From the NCBI GenBank assembly GCA_016785225.1, contig JAFBJZ010000939.1, positions 248,001 through 312,000 on the forward strand: a stretch of DNA of 64,000 nucleotides, read 5' to 3'. The DNA comes from Psettodes erumei. Its lineage: Eukaryota; Chordata; Actinopteri; Pleuronectiformes; Psettodidae. Below are positions 35,001 to 45,844 of this stretch, one piece after another. The translations under genes and the position numbers were made by a program. How positions within the stretch are numbered: position 1 is the stretch's first letter; every line of letters starts with the position of its first letter. The notes beneath the pieces were generated by a model. The model ran no database searches. It was given only the letters and a program-made list of their open reading frames with translations, and was not told the origin of the DNA.

Positions 35001-38000
35001 TAAAACTCCTTGGTACATTATATGTACTGTAGATAGTGGGGTGAGAAGTTGTATTATACAATAATTAATGTTTATAAATTCACACAGAGTAAGCTCATTG
35101 TGTTAGTTGTAGGCTAATTAACCCAGTGTTAACCATCCTGAAAGGAACAGAGCTAAACTTCATGAGTTGCATTTACAATAGTCAACAATTGCAACAAAAT
35201 GTAACGAGAGAAAATCAACAGTAATGTTACAAACAAAACAGAAGTCAGGTGCATACATCCACTTCTGAGATGGTGACTATTTTTAAGACACAACAGATGT
35301 AAACCAAGAAAACTGATGTGTATGAAGAAGCATACATTTTTGTGAAAAACATTTTTACTTGTCAACATCAGGAAGTGGGAAACTGCCCTCAAGGTCAATG
35401 TCAAAAGGTAATTTGCTCACCATCATTAATGTTTGTCAGTGATATGCTGATCCAGCTTTTTTTGGTAACACCTCAACTATAAATATCTCAAAATGTAAGC
35501 TGTTGCAAATTAAGCTAACTATTTGCTGGACTTATCATGTGGCTAATTTGAAAAACAAGTTGACTAAAATGACATTTAACTACTGATAATTAACGAACAT
35601 GTTTGTCACCATGACTGCTATTCCCCTGTACATCCTTTAATTTGACCACATGTGCACCTGCTCTCCCAGTCATGTGCAGTGAGATGACACAGCTAAAACA
35701 AAACCAGTCATGGTGGACAACCATGGAGAAAACATGGTGAAGATATGACTTATATGCTTCAGGTGACAGACATATTCATCAAGCCTGTTTCCATTGTACT
35801 TTGTCACCAGTCTTTCCACCCCAAGGATAAAATATGCACACCTTTGAGGTGTTGTATTCCACTGCACAGACAGAAGTAGATAACAGAGACAACAGTTTGA
35901 AACTAAATCCAATCCTACGGACTTTCCCCCCTCTGCACACCTCGATGATTGCTGTGTTAAGAGAGAAATGTGTGGGGGATGGGTCTCAGATTTGTTAGAC
36001 AATTCAACAATCCCTTTGCATACTGACCCCTACAGGCAACAGACTGATTTACTTATATTAGTACCAGGCACTGTAAGGGCACTGAGTCTGACACTTACTA
36101 ACTAATGACATCCCATCTTCATTTTGAGTTTAGTGCTGGTTACATTTCAGCATGTGTCAGAGCCTTGAAGCATAACAAAGCAATGGCTGTTAATCCATCA
36201 CCACTCTCCTCCACAGATCCCACATCCTGCAGTGTTCAACCTACTGCCTGTCAAAACTCTGCCTGATAAATGACTATGCCCATGCACGCTCACAAACAAA
36301 GTGAGGAAGGATGGGCAGAAGGAGAGAGAAAGAGGACAAGAGGAGAACCGTGGACAGAAGCCTCTTTTTTGACAGTTTGAACAATGGCCTGGAGGGCTCA
36401 CTGGAAAAACAGTAAAATGTCCCCATTTAGCTTTTCATTTTCACACTGCATGTCTGTAGCTCTGACCCCTCAGCAAACAAAGTTGGAGACCTCTGGTTTG
36501 CTTCCAAGACCAAAAGCTGTCAAATCACAGCTCAGAATTCGACAATAGGCCACAGCTTCCTTGCAAAAAGGAAAGGAATCCAACACTTAAGCTTCTGTGG
36601 TGCTGCACACTTTCTATGCCCGCCTGACCACTGATCCCAGTTCACAGGGAAGTGGGGATATATTTTTCTATTGTTTAGCCGATCTCCGGCCTTAAATGCA
36701 GCCTGTCACACAGGGAGCAGCTGCTGGTGAAAACCTATGCCAAACCTCTGTTTAAATGTATATAATTTCCTCTGCCTTTTTTCCTGCAGCTCACCTCCTC
36801 CCCCTATTTAAAGCTGAACATTAGTAAAACAGCTCTTGATTGTGCACTCTGTGTTTTGGGGTTGACAAATTGATGATAGTTGATTTGCACCAAGAGGCAA
36901 TAGAGGGCGAGACAAACAAAGCGATAAAAGGAAGAATTTTATGAGAGGAGAAGCAGACTGCAGTGGACAAGGTCATAACTCATTGGTTATTCCTCTGAGA
37001 AAGCCAGAGGCAAACATTGCAACAATAGGCGTGTGGTTGTGGTGATTCAGATCTGACCAGTGAACCCATCCCAAGGGACAAAGGAGACATAAAAAAGAAA
37101 AACTTTTGTAACCTCTGTCTCTGAGCCTGCACTTATATGTGTGCGTTTACTTTGCTGTCTGTACCACAGCACAAAAACACACAATCACATTTCTATCAAG
37201 TTATTGGAGTCAGAGGGGACCTGACGGCGAATGCTCCTTTGCCCTGTGAGTAACTGGAAGTGAGGATGATTAAATTATCTTCAGGCAGAAAGAAACACAC
37301 TGGAACGTGTATCTTCGGAGGCCGAGGGGCCTGAGACACTGGAAACATGAACTCCATTCTCCTGCTGGATTGATCTCAGGTTGCTCTGTAATTGCATCGG
37401 GAAAGTGGGACATTCCCTGATACCATAGGTGACATCAGGGAATAAGGAAAGTTGTGGTATGTACTCACAACGCACAGGCTCAGTTTAGTGTAAGGCTAAA
37501 AGCATTGATTTTTGGGCAGACAACCTTTGATCCGTTATTTTGTAATAGTACATTTTTATCCTATGACATTTATGCCTCTGTGGGCTCTCACAACTTTATT
37601 TCTTTGTGTGTTTGAGCCAGACCCATCTGAAGGGTCTTATAGACCTAATAGTTCCTTTCAAAGGGGTCATCCAATGGGGCAATTAACAATACTTTGAAAA
37701 TTGAACGTGTACACCCAGTTCAGTCAGAGACACAGAGAGAGAGTTGGCCATTTATAATAATTGGCTAAATATTTGGTTCAACAGTCCTGCACACAACTCC
37801 ACCCAGGACTTCGCCCATATTCTGCATTCTTTTCCCCATTTTCTGTCCTTTGTGGTGTAGATTGCTCTGCATATAAACAGTAGGCATTGTATGTTGAACT
37901 GCACCCAGTCCTTCTTGAAGAGGTGGGCTTGGGCCCAGTTCAGTTGGAAAACAGTGCCAGATAGTGTGATCACTAACATTGCCTGAGCACAGAACTTACA

Positions 38001-40507
38001 AAAAAAATGACCCAGAAAAGGCCACAAAATAAGTACATGAATCACTGTCCGGGGATGTGACTTAGGCATGCTCAGGCCCACTGCATTTATTGCATGTAGA
38101 GTGTTTTTGTACAGCATGTAAGATACACAAACTGGGGTCATTGGGGTCAACTGGAAGATCACTGTTAGATTAGAGTCAGGGCTTAGGTTGAGACTAAATT
38201 TATTGGATGGGAAATGTAGTCATAGGAGGGTCCCAATAATGATACAGCACTAGGATGTGTGTGTGTAAGTGTGTGTAGTGTGTAGGTCAGTGAGACAGAA
38301 GCAGTGGGGCTCTCTGCATGCCTGACCTTTTCTCAGCCTCCTGCAGGCATGTGACACTGGGCTGACACTGACCCCATACAGACCAGACGCTGCTTCCCTC
38401 ACCCACCCAAACAGAGCATATTTACCTAGCCTTTAATACTCCCCATGCCATGTCTCAAAAAAGAAGTAAAAAATGTGGGACATCATTCTCAACTGGATGA
38501 CCTTGAGATGAAATTAATTATTTGGGATTTGTTGGCACCAAGTACATCTACAGCTCATACTGCTGACATAGGCCTCAAACGTCATCAAGGGACCCGACTG
38601 ACTCCACTAATCATCTCTTTAATCTTCTTCAAGCAGTAGATGCAGGGACATAGTGTATTTATTTTCACATCCAGATTCATGAGCAGCTTTACCATATTTA
38701 TCATCACTGATCATTCATTGATCCAGCGCATGAATTCATTGGCATTCCATTATACGGTCATTTAAGTTTTACTATTGTTGTTTTTAAATGTTTTATCACA
38801 CAAATCAGAGAGCATTTACAATTTTAAGACAGCTTTGAGCCCGCGTTGATGAGTCATTCCACTGCTTAGAAAAAAATGTAAATATGAACGATATAAATAT
38901 ATGACATGTGCTTATAATAGATGGGATAAAAACTTGTAAGATGACAGACTATTGGTGACCACAGTGGCACATTTAGCAGCTAAAGAGCCTGATTTTGTCT
39001 CAGGAGTTAGTAGGGACCAAAAAACAGATACACAGTTTTTTTGATTGACACAGTTGACAAAAGGGGCTGTAAGTCCAGTAATGTCCCCACTTAAAGGCCA
39101 AAAAAATCTAAATCTGTGGCCAATTAAATAAAAATTTGAAGTTAAATGCAGCTATCATTATATATACAACTGTAAGCAATAACTACCCGTGGTCACGTAT
39201 GAAAATAATTTTCATTGTCAGCTGACTGGATGATTGCCATCAGGAACAAAGTAGAAGTGGGAAGTATTTGCAAGAAAAACAACAATGTTTTTATGCTTCT
39301 TCTGATATGATATGAATGCAGCACATGGGTTTAGTGAGGAGAAAGACAAAGTGAAGGGGAGGAATGAGTCATGCCTATCATACTGTAAAACCTGCACCAT
39401 AATTTTTCAGCCCTCATTTTACTGCCCCTCACGCTACCCTGTAAGAGCTTGGCACAGACACATGGCATTAGCATATCAAGCTGTAACTCCCTATGCTCCA
39501 CTTACAACATTGTGGGGAACACTCACATGTGCTCATACACATGTGGCTGCATTTCCACAGGGAAGAAAATACTACATTTAGGTCATTTTTTGGTTGGGTG
39601 GGCACAGTCAAGCTGTGGGTGCAATTGTAAGAAATGAGTGTGTTAGGAAACACCACTGGTGGGTGACGGAGCTTTAATGTTGATCATATAAAATCAAATC
39701 AGCAGACCTAATTCCAATAACCCTAGCAGTCCTAATGGATTAGAGTGATAGCTCACTATTAACTGCAGCCCAGGCTTTTTTATAGCCCCCCCTAAAATAC
39801 ACCACCATTTTTTCCCCAAAGATGTCCAAGGTTATTCAACTTTTAAGAATAACAGGGAGGGAAGACATTGCACCTAAGACTATAACTGAAGGAAGAGTAA
39901 CTTTGTTTTCATATCATTGTAATATAATTTGTCTTCATATCACACTTTGGCTGTAATGCTGTCAATGCTGAAATAGCGTTTTGGAGAGTGACATTTTTCA
40001 TCCTGAGAATTTGAACATACATGGTATGTCAATTGGATGAGGATTTCTTTAAATCCAGATCAAAGGAAAAGCTGCTTTTCCCTCGTAAAAAAAAGTGCCC
40101 AGAAAAACCCCACTCTTTTGCCAATGGAGATTTTAAGGAGTACAAGACTTGAAGCATGGATAACTCTGCTGAAGAGATAAGCTGAGAGGGTCTCCATTTG
40201 CCTTCAGGGGCATCTACAACTTTAGCACTCCTACCTCTGCCTGTGTGTTCAGACACCTGCTACGAGTGAGTGATATTTTGCCTGCGGCACCTGCTACATG
40301 TCGCTGCACTATCTTTGTGGTCCAGGCTCTTTTGGGGTTTCAATCTTGTAGCTAATGCAGCTTTTAACTGGACTCTGTCATCCTTAGCTCATAATGTGAT
40401 CATCAAGTTTTTCATCACTCTGGGCAGCTTGTAAATGTATTTCTCACTCAAAATATAGTGTATCAGTCCTCTGCTATGTAATTCAATTTTTCATAAAGTT
40501 CCTCGGA
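35001..40507. other. Unassigned non-coding DNA with a complex, CNE-like stretch
   Basis: No gene recognised. 36480-37270 is compositionally more complex and less AT-rich than its surroundings, without simple repeats. Examples are GCCGATCTCCGGCCTTAAATG at 36679 and a long unique stretch after it. The 136-codon minus frame at 37752-38162 and the 110-codon minus frame at 35670-36002 show no motif, and I consider them chance. A short TG-rich run lies near 38257-38285. Confidence 0.45.
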
Positions 40508-40780
40508 ATATGGTTAATTGATGGCTGTGAATATTCTCATTTGCCCAGGTCATGGGTATCTCAAGGAAATTTTAATCGAAATCAACTGGACTTGGTTATA
40601 GGTCTTTGAAGATGTTTTGCCTCTCATCCAAAGGCTTCATCAGTTCATGCTGGTCTGATGAGGGTGAGCTTGTCTGACCCTGATGAAGCATTTTGGATGA
40701 AAGGCAAAACATCTTCAAAGACCTATAACCAAGTTCAGTTGATTTTGATTAAAATTTCCTTGAGATATTGTTAATTGATG
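40508..40780. mobile_element. Palindromic element with CTGATGA cores, flanked by a 16-bp near-perfect direct repeat
   Basis: Arms at 40558-40643 and 40680-40766 are reverse complements over about 86 bp with few differences, around a loop of about 36 bases. Each arm's inner end reads CTGATGAAG on one strand (40680 on plus; 40643 on minus), followed by a short hairpin and CAAAACATCTTC. Outside the arms ATATGGTTAATTGATG (40508-40523) and ATATTGTTAATTGATG (40765-40780) form a 16-bp direct repeat with one mismatch, consistent with a target-site duplication; its right copy overlaps the arm by two bases. The arm sequence resembles the common teleost repeat 'gaagacgtttcacctctcatccgaaaggcttcttcag' (recalled), which I associate with Penelope-like elements. 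No ORF. The hammerhead GAAA is AAAA here, so a ribozyme would be broken. Confidence 0.75.
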
Positions 40781-41094
40781 TTACAAGTATAACATAAAAA
40801 AACAACAATATGTTTAGAATATTTGCAGACAGAGTTCTTAAAGCTAGACTTCACCAACTTTACACATCATGGCCTGCTTACTAGTAGAGTACGGCTCCTC
40901 CTTGAAGGCAACTGGATCATATGTAATGTAGCCCCTGATGAAATAAACAGTAACATTATGTTATCATGGGGTTGTCAGGTTTATTGCACATCAGACGTGT
41001 ACACAACAAGGTAATGACAGGGAGTCCCTGTTTACAAACTGAATGCACAGTTTAATATTTTTCAGGAAGGGACATAAAAATACTTAAAAGCCTT

Positions 41095-41130
<36 letters not shown>

Positions 41131-41131
41131 G
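41095..41131. repeat. (GATA)9 microsatellite
   Basis: A pure tetranucleotide tract and likely polymorphic. Confidence 0.95.
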
Positions 41132-42365
41132 GTTCAGCATTGTAATTTTCAAAGCTCCAAATCCACCCTCCGCTTAACCCTGCAACTGCACCTGAACTTT
41201 TGCAGCTGTTTTACTTTTGATCCCTTTAGTGCTGTAATCCACTTCAGCAAACAACCTTTCACTTCTCCCATACTGCCGGATGTTATGCTTTGATGGGTTG
41301 ATAAAGGCTGTAAATTGGAAACTAAGCCAAAAAGTCTTTATTTTTTCCTCTATATTCTATTTGCTCTCCTTCTCTTTCAACATCTCTTTTGTGTCTCCCT
41401 CTGGACTCTCCACAGGGCAGGGAGGTGTCTCTCCTTTACTCCTGTTTTAAGATGAAGAAACATTTCTCTTTGCCATAGGAAGTCATATTTTCTCATCATA
41501 TAGATCTGTATATTAAGCTCTTCCTTTTGAAAAGGTACATCCACATAACACACAGATATTTATTTTCATTTTTTCATCTTTTTTATTCTATCATATATTT
41601 TTAAGCGTCTAAGTTAAAAAATAAAAAGTATTATATTGGCTTAGTTTAGTCAAATTGTTGCCAAGAGCACTGCATGCTTTTATTGTATGTATGTAAAACT
41701 TAAAAAAAAAAATGAGCACATAATTATCTCTGATGTCTATTGGAAAACATCTTTGTACCTGCAAATCAGAAATCCAGTGATAGTTATCTATACATCCATG
41801 GGTACACTGCAAAAAAGACCTGGCTAACAACCTGGCTAACCTGCAAACAAATACAGGCTAATAATCAGTTAATAATAAAGTAACAGTTGAGTTGTAGCCC
41901 ATAGCTAACTGTCTTAAAAGTAACTTTGTTACATACAATGTATTGTATTGTATGTAATGCACTGTAACATGCACTGTTTCTCTCTATTGTTGTAAGTTTC
42001 TAAACTTCAACCCCTGTGATAGATGATTTGTGGTCAAAAAGTATATTGCATGTAGTATGTCTGAAACACAAAAACACAATATCCATTGTCAATATCCATC
42101 AAATGCTAGATCCTGACAAGTGACCTTTGTACCAATGAAGACTGTTGTCTTTAGAACCAAAAGTGGAAGTATGGTGACATTTTTGTTGTGTCACAAAACA
42201 TCTTGGAAAACAGGTCATGGTGGTGGTTCCAATTGATGGAGGGTACCACAGATCCCTTCCCGCCTTCTACAGACAGTTTTGGATTCTTTTGAACTGTAAC
42301 TTATTATGATAACTTCCACTTTATCCAAGTTTTTGTTAAGAGTAAGGAATAATCATGGTCATGGT

Positions 42366-42422
42366 AAAAAAAAAAAAAAAAAAAAAAAACAACCCAAAAA
42401 ACAACCCCCAAAAAAAAAAAAA
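42366..42422. repeat. Poly-A / A-rich tract
   Basis: 24 A residues, then ACAACCC-type interruptions, then a further A run of 13. It could be the tail of a retroposed sequence inserted on the plus strand, but nothing recognisable precedes it and no target duplication was found. Confidence 0.85.
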
Positions 42423-43020
42423 CTGTTACTACCTTTTACTTTACAAATTTTAGCTAAATCTCATATGTAATGGTGGTGGATTAGAATTAGGAATTTGAAA
42501 TACATTTACATTACAATATAACTTACATTATACTTATACTTCCAATTACTTAATTGCCCTTTGGCTTCAAAGGAGGAGAAATACACCATCCAGTAACTCA
42601 AAAGTTGTGTCCTCTTAGCCACAGGTACCGCCCAGCTAGTGGTAAGCCTCCATTCATTTTTTATTGCACAGTTGGAGGTTGTATAGGGCTTCACACTGAG
42701 GTCTGGACTTCTTGAGTACTACCTGCAGTCCCTGGGATTAAGCTGGTTGTTGATGGTCACTAAATACTTTAAATCTGCAGGCTGGTTGCTATTACACATA
42801 TATGAAGGTGTCCAAAACAAACAAAATAAAGCTCCACAGAATCAGTGATTTGTTCTGACAAGGGCCTCTTGTGGGTGTGTGGATAATGATGTTGGTCATA
42901 ACTAACGCAAAAGAAGAACTACCATTCTCAGTAGCTGTAACATGTGGAAATATCTCACAGAACAGGCTTATAGCAGCCTATAGCTGCCTGTAAATAGTAG
43001 CTATTAGTCTTGTGTCTCAC

Positions 43021-43500
43021 ATCAGTGACTGTGTTTACATGCTCAGTTTAGTCGAGCTATGGTTGTAGCTCAGCTATGCAGTTCAACTGGACTACTGTCC
43101 TTGTCCCAGTATACATGCACCTAATAAATCAATTTTTGACAATAGTATTATAGACATTTTTTACACCACAGACCAAACAATCAACAAATTAGCTAGCAGC
43201 AAACTGGTAGCATTTCAAACCATGAAAACATGGAGGACTTCACAGCCCTGTGCATTTTGTACCTTCTGTATACAGTGTTATCTAAAGACAGACAGAACTG
43301 CTGCTACTGCTGTTAGCCCTTTGTTACTGGCTTCTTCTGTTAGGAAGAATTTTGTTCAACTTCCAGGACGAGGACTGAGTCTGATTCTAAACCACCTTAT
43401 CTGGGAGTGTTAGTCCGACCATGAGAAATTTGATTTTATCTGGACTAAGGTGTTGCGTGCATTTTAAAAACGCTATTGTCAATAGTCAGACTATAATACG
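43021..43500. repeat. Possible decayed non-autonomous DNA transposon
   Basis: GACTGTGTTTACATGCTCAG and ATACATGCACCTAATAAATC at the left resemble teleost DNA-element ends. TTAGTCCGACC and TAGTCAGACTATAATACG at the right are loosely complementary to TTTAGTCGAGCTATGG at the left. A 63-codon plus frame (43222-43413) shows no motif. No target duplication was found. Confidence 0.3.
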
Positions 43501-44283
43501 ATTAATAAATAAATTAATAAATAAGGTTTCAGGAGTCATGCTCCTTTTGCAAAGTTGATTTCCTCAAGCAATAATGGATAGAGTTACATTTTTTCCCAAT
43601 CAATAGCTCACAATTTTAAGACAAATCGAACAAGTCAGCAATGAGGAATTTATCTGCCCTGCTCTCCTCGCTGCCAAATTTCTCTTTCACCTCACTCTGT
43701 TGGTCTTTCCTCTTATTTTGCTTGTGGAGACATTTTTATGTGTGCAAACACACACAACTACACAGTCACAGCAGACACATACAGAAGAACACTCTCATTG
43801 GCTCTGTCTCGCCTCATGAAGTAGTTAGTGAGGTGTCCCATGTGGTGGATACATGGGTCATTACCCATCCGCTGGATCACCCTAAATCGCTGGACACGTT
43901 CTTCTGCCGACATGATTGTTTTAATGTACGCCAATAATATACAGGCTGCAGTACAGAATCACATACTGTGGATGGATACATGTATTTTTCTTTGGTGAAA
44001 AGGAGAAGTCTGCTTGTTTCTTTCTGCCTCCTTTTGTTTTCACTCGTCTGCGAGTGTTTGTGTTTTGCTGCATCTCTCGGGAGTCACCCAGACTACATCT
44101 CCAACTCAGCAGCATCACATGAGTGGGCGTTGATGTTTATTGATCCACAGATGTAATAGTACATGTTAGCATAAGAATTATGTGTTTTACTCTAAAAACA
44201 TGTTTAGTCTCATGAAGCATTGTCTATACTCTCTGGTTGGCGTGTGCATGTGTTGGTACGTGTTAGCACTATGATTTACATTT
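43501..44283. other. Unassigned non-coding DNA
   Basis: No feature recognised. Open frames of up to 98 codons (43641-43937 plus) lack identifiable motifs. Confidence 0.5.
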
Positions 44284-44480
44284 TAAGGGGGCCCTATTAT
44301 GCTCATTTCCAGCTCTGTTATTTTTATTCTGGGACTCCACGAGAGACGCTTTGCTTGATTTACAGTTCAAGAAAGTTCTTATTTATCTCAAACTGCCTGT
44401 TATGCAGCTACACAGTTGAGGCCTCTGACTGAAACAAGCAATATTAACTCAGGTCTTCTTAAAAGTCGAAAGGCGCAACC
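44284..44480 (+). repeat. Interspersed repeat, 'gggggccctattatgctcatt' type
   Basis: AAGGGGGCCCTATTATGCTC, then ATTTCCAGCTCTG, ATTCTGGGACTCCACGAGAG and CTTGATTTACAGTTCAAG follow a common teleost repeat ('aagggggccctattatgctcattttcaggttc...', recalled). Non-coding; 3' boundary approximate. Confidence 0.55.
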
Positions 44481-44889
44481 ACTGCTTGTCATCCAAAGCC
44501 TCAAAATAATATTGTACTTTTCCATTCACGTGAGTAGGATCCTCAGTCACTGACATTTGATGAAGTAATGGAGACAGCTGCATTTCCACAGTATTCCATT
44601 ATATGTTGAACCCATATGAGAGAGATATTTGGCTTTTATTTTACAAAATAATGCAGGTAGTGGCTACAGATGTCTGCTGTACCATCTGTAGTTTACAGAA
44701 CTGGTGTGTATAACAAGTTTATAGCAGGTTTATAACATATGTCTGTTACAATGTCTTGAAACAGAAATGCTTAAAACAGCCACTAATGGAAACAACTAAA
44801 ATCAATTTAACCCACTGGTGACCTGGTGTGCCTAACTAAAGATTAAAGCAAGTGCCAGGATTAAAGCAATAACCTGTATTTTATACTAA

Positions 44890-45400
44890 ATGCAATTACA
44901 AAGTTTGACTTAAGTCTTGTTGTATTATATATTTTTTACTGTAAATAAATTCCATGACAGTTCCCAAACCAATAATGAATTGTGTGCATCGTAAACCCAA
45001 CATACAGTATCTTATTCCTCTGTGCCACAGTACAGAGCTCCATTGTTGTCCAAAAACGATGAAAAACACATCCCTGAGCCACACTGTTGCACTGGGTGAC
45101 TTCATTACCCCAAACACACCCAATGTAGTTTATTTTGACTCAGTCCCACATGCACCATACTGCCTGAGCACCAAATGTGGATTACTGTGCAGCTGAAAGC
45201 AGTCTCCAACAAGCTGACTATTTTCCCCTGTTTGTGTAAACTACAAAAAACTATACCGCCCAGCTTTTTTAGGCAACCAATGAACCCAAGACAGAGTGAT
45301 ACTAAGTCTTTGAAAGACTGAGGTTTTCAGTAGGAACCAATGGGCGATAGAAATGAGATCATGTATACATGATCACTATAGTGAAATGTAATCATATGCT
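44890..45400. repeat. Probable interspersed repeat (low confidence)
   Basis: Phrases such as GTACAGAGCTCCATTGTTGTC, CAGTCCCACATGCACCATAC, GAGCACCAAATGTGGATTAC and CAACCAATGAACCCAAG feel like a repeated teleost sequence. I have no second copy in this window to prove it. A perfect 18-bp palindrome, GATCATGTATACATGATC, lies at 45357-45374. Confidence 0.3.
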
Positions 45401-45654
45401 GCTGGTTTTGATCTTAAGAAGTAAGAAAAAGAATATCACCAGCCTCATCACTCTAAATGGCTAATGAATGACATTAGACATAATAAAAAATACCTGTCAA
45501 TCAATAGAATTCTTAAATTTGACAGATTTTGTTTTCCAGGGTGCATTGCTGTTTCATGCAATCAACATACAACAGATGTTGAACACTCAGTCATACTCTC
45601 AGTCTCTTATTCACATTCAAAGTACCACACAAGACTGCATGCACATGCACACAA

Positions 45655-45658
45655 ACAC

Positions 45659-45689
<31 letters not shown>
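45655..45689. repeat. Interrupted (CA)n microsatellite
   Basis: A CA tract interrupted by AAA at about 45676-45679. It faces the (TG)n tract at 45797-45834, giving an inverted CA/TG pair about 110 bp apart. Confidence 0.9.
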
Positions 45690-45793
45690 GATGCAAGCAC
45701 AGTCAAGGCTGTGACTTTAATTATCACTTTGTCTAAGCCTAAATGAGGGTGCAAGGGTGAGCTCATCTCCACATGGACTGTGTATGTGTATGT

Positions 45794-45796
<3 letters not shown>

Positions 45797-45834
<38 letters not shown>
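45797..45834. repeat. (TG)19 microsatellite
   Basis: A pure TG tract followed by AAAGAGAGAGAG. Preceded by a degenerate TGTATGTG run. Confidence 0.95.
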
Positions 45835-45839
<5 letters not shown>

Positions 45840-45844
45840 GAGAG

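Larger units (their letters stand above)
40781..43020. other. Unassigned non-coding DNA with simple repeats
   Basis: Contains the GATA and poly-A tracts listed separately. A small inverted repeat pairs TTACATACAAT with ATTGTATGTAA at 41929-41957. No gene recognised. Confidence 0.5.

Noticed and set aside
35670..36002. 110-codon minus-strand open frame
   Set aside because: No domain-like pattern and no exon boundaries.
37752..38162. 136-codon minus-strand open frame
   Set aside because: No recognisable domain, no splice or promoter context, and length plausible by chance in 64 kb.
41095..41131. Tandem GATA array considered as a CRISPR-like repeat
   Set aside because: A simple microsatellite without spacers. 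No CRISPR array of any kind exists in the window.
42366..42422. A-rich tract as the tail of a processed pseudogene
   Set aside because: Nothing recognisable as a reverse-transcribed message precedes it, and no flanking duplication was seen.
45357..45374. Perfect 18-bp palindrome GATCATGTATACATGATC
   Set aside because: Short and isolated. Palindromes of this size can occur by chance in AT-rich DNA, and no linked element was found.
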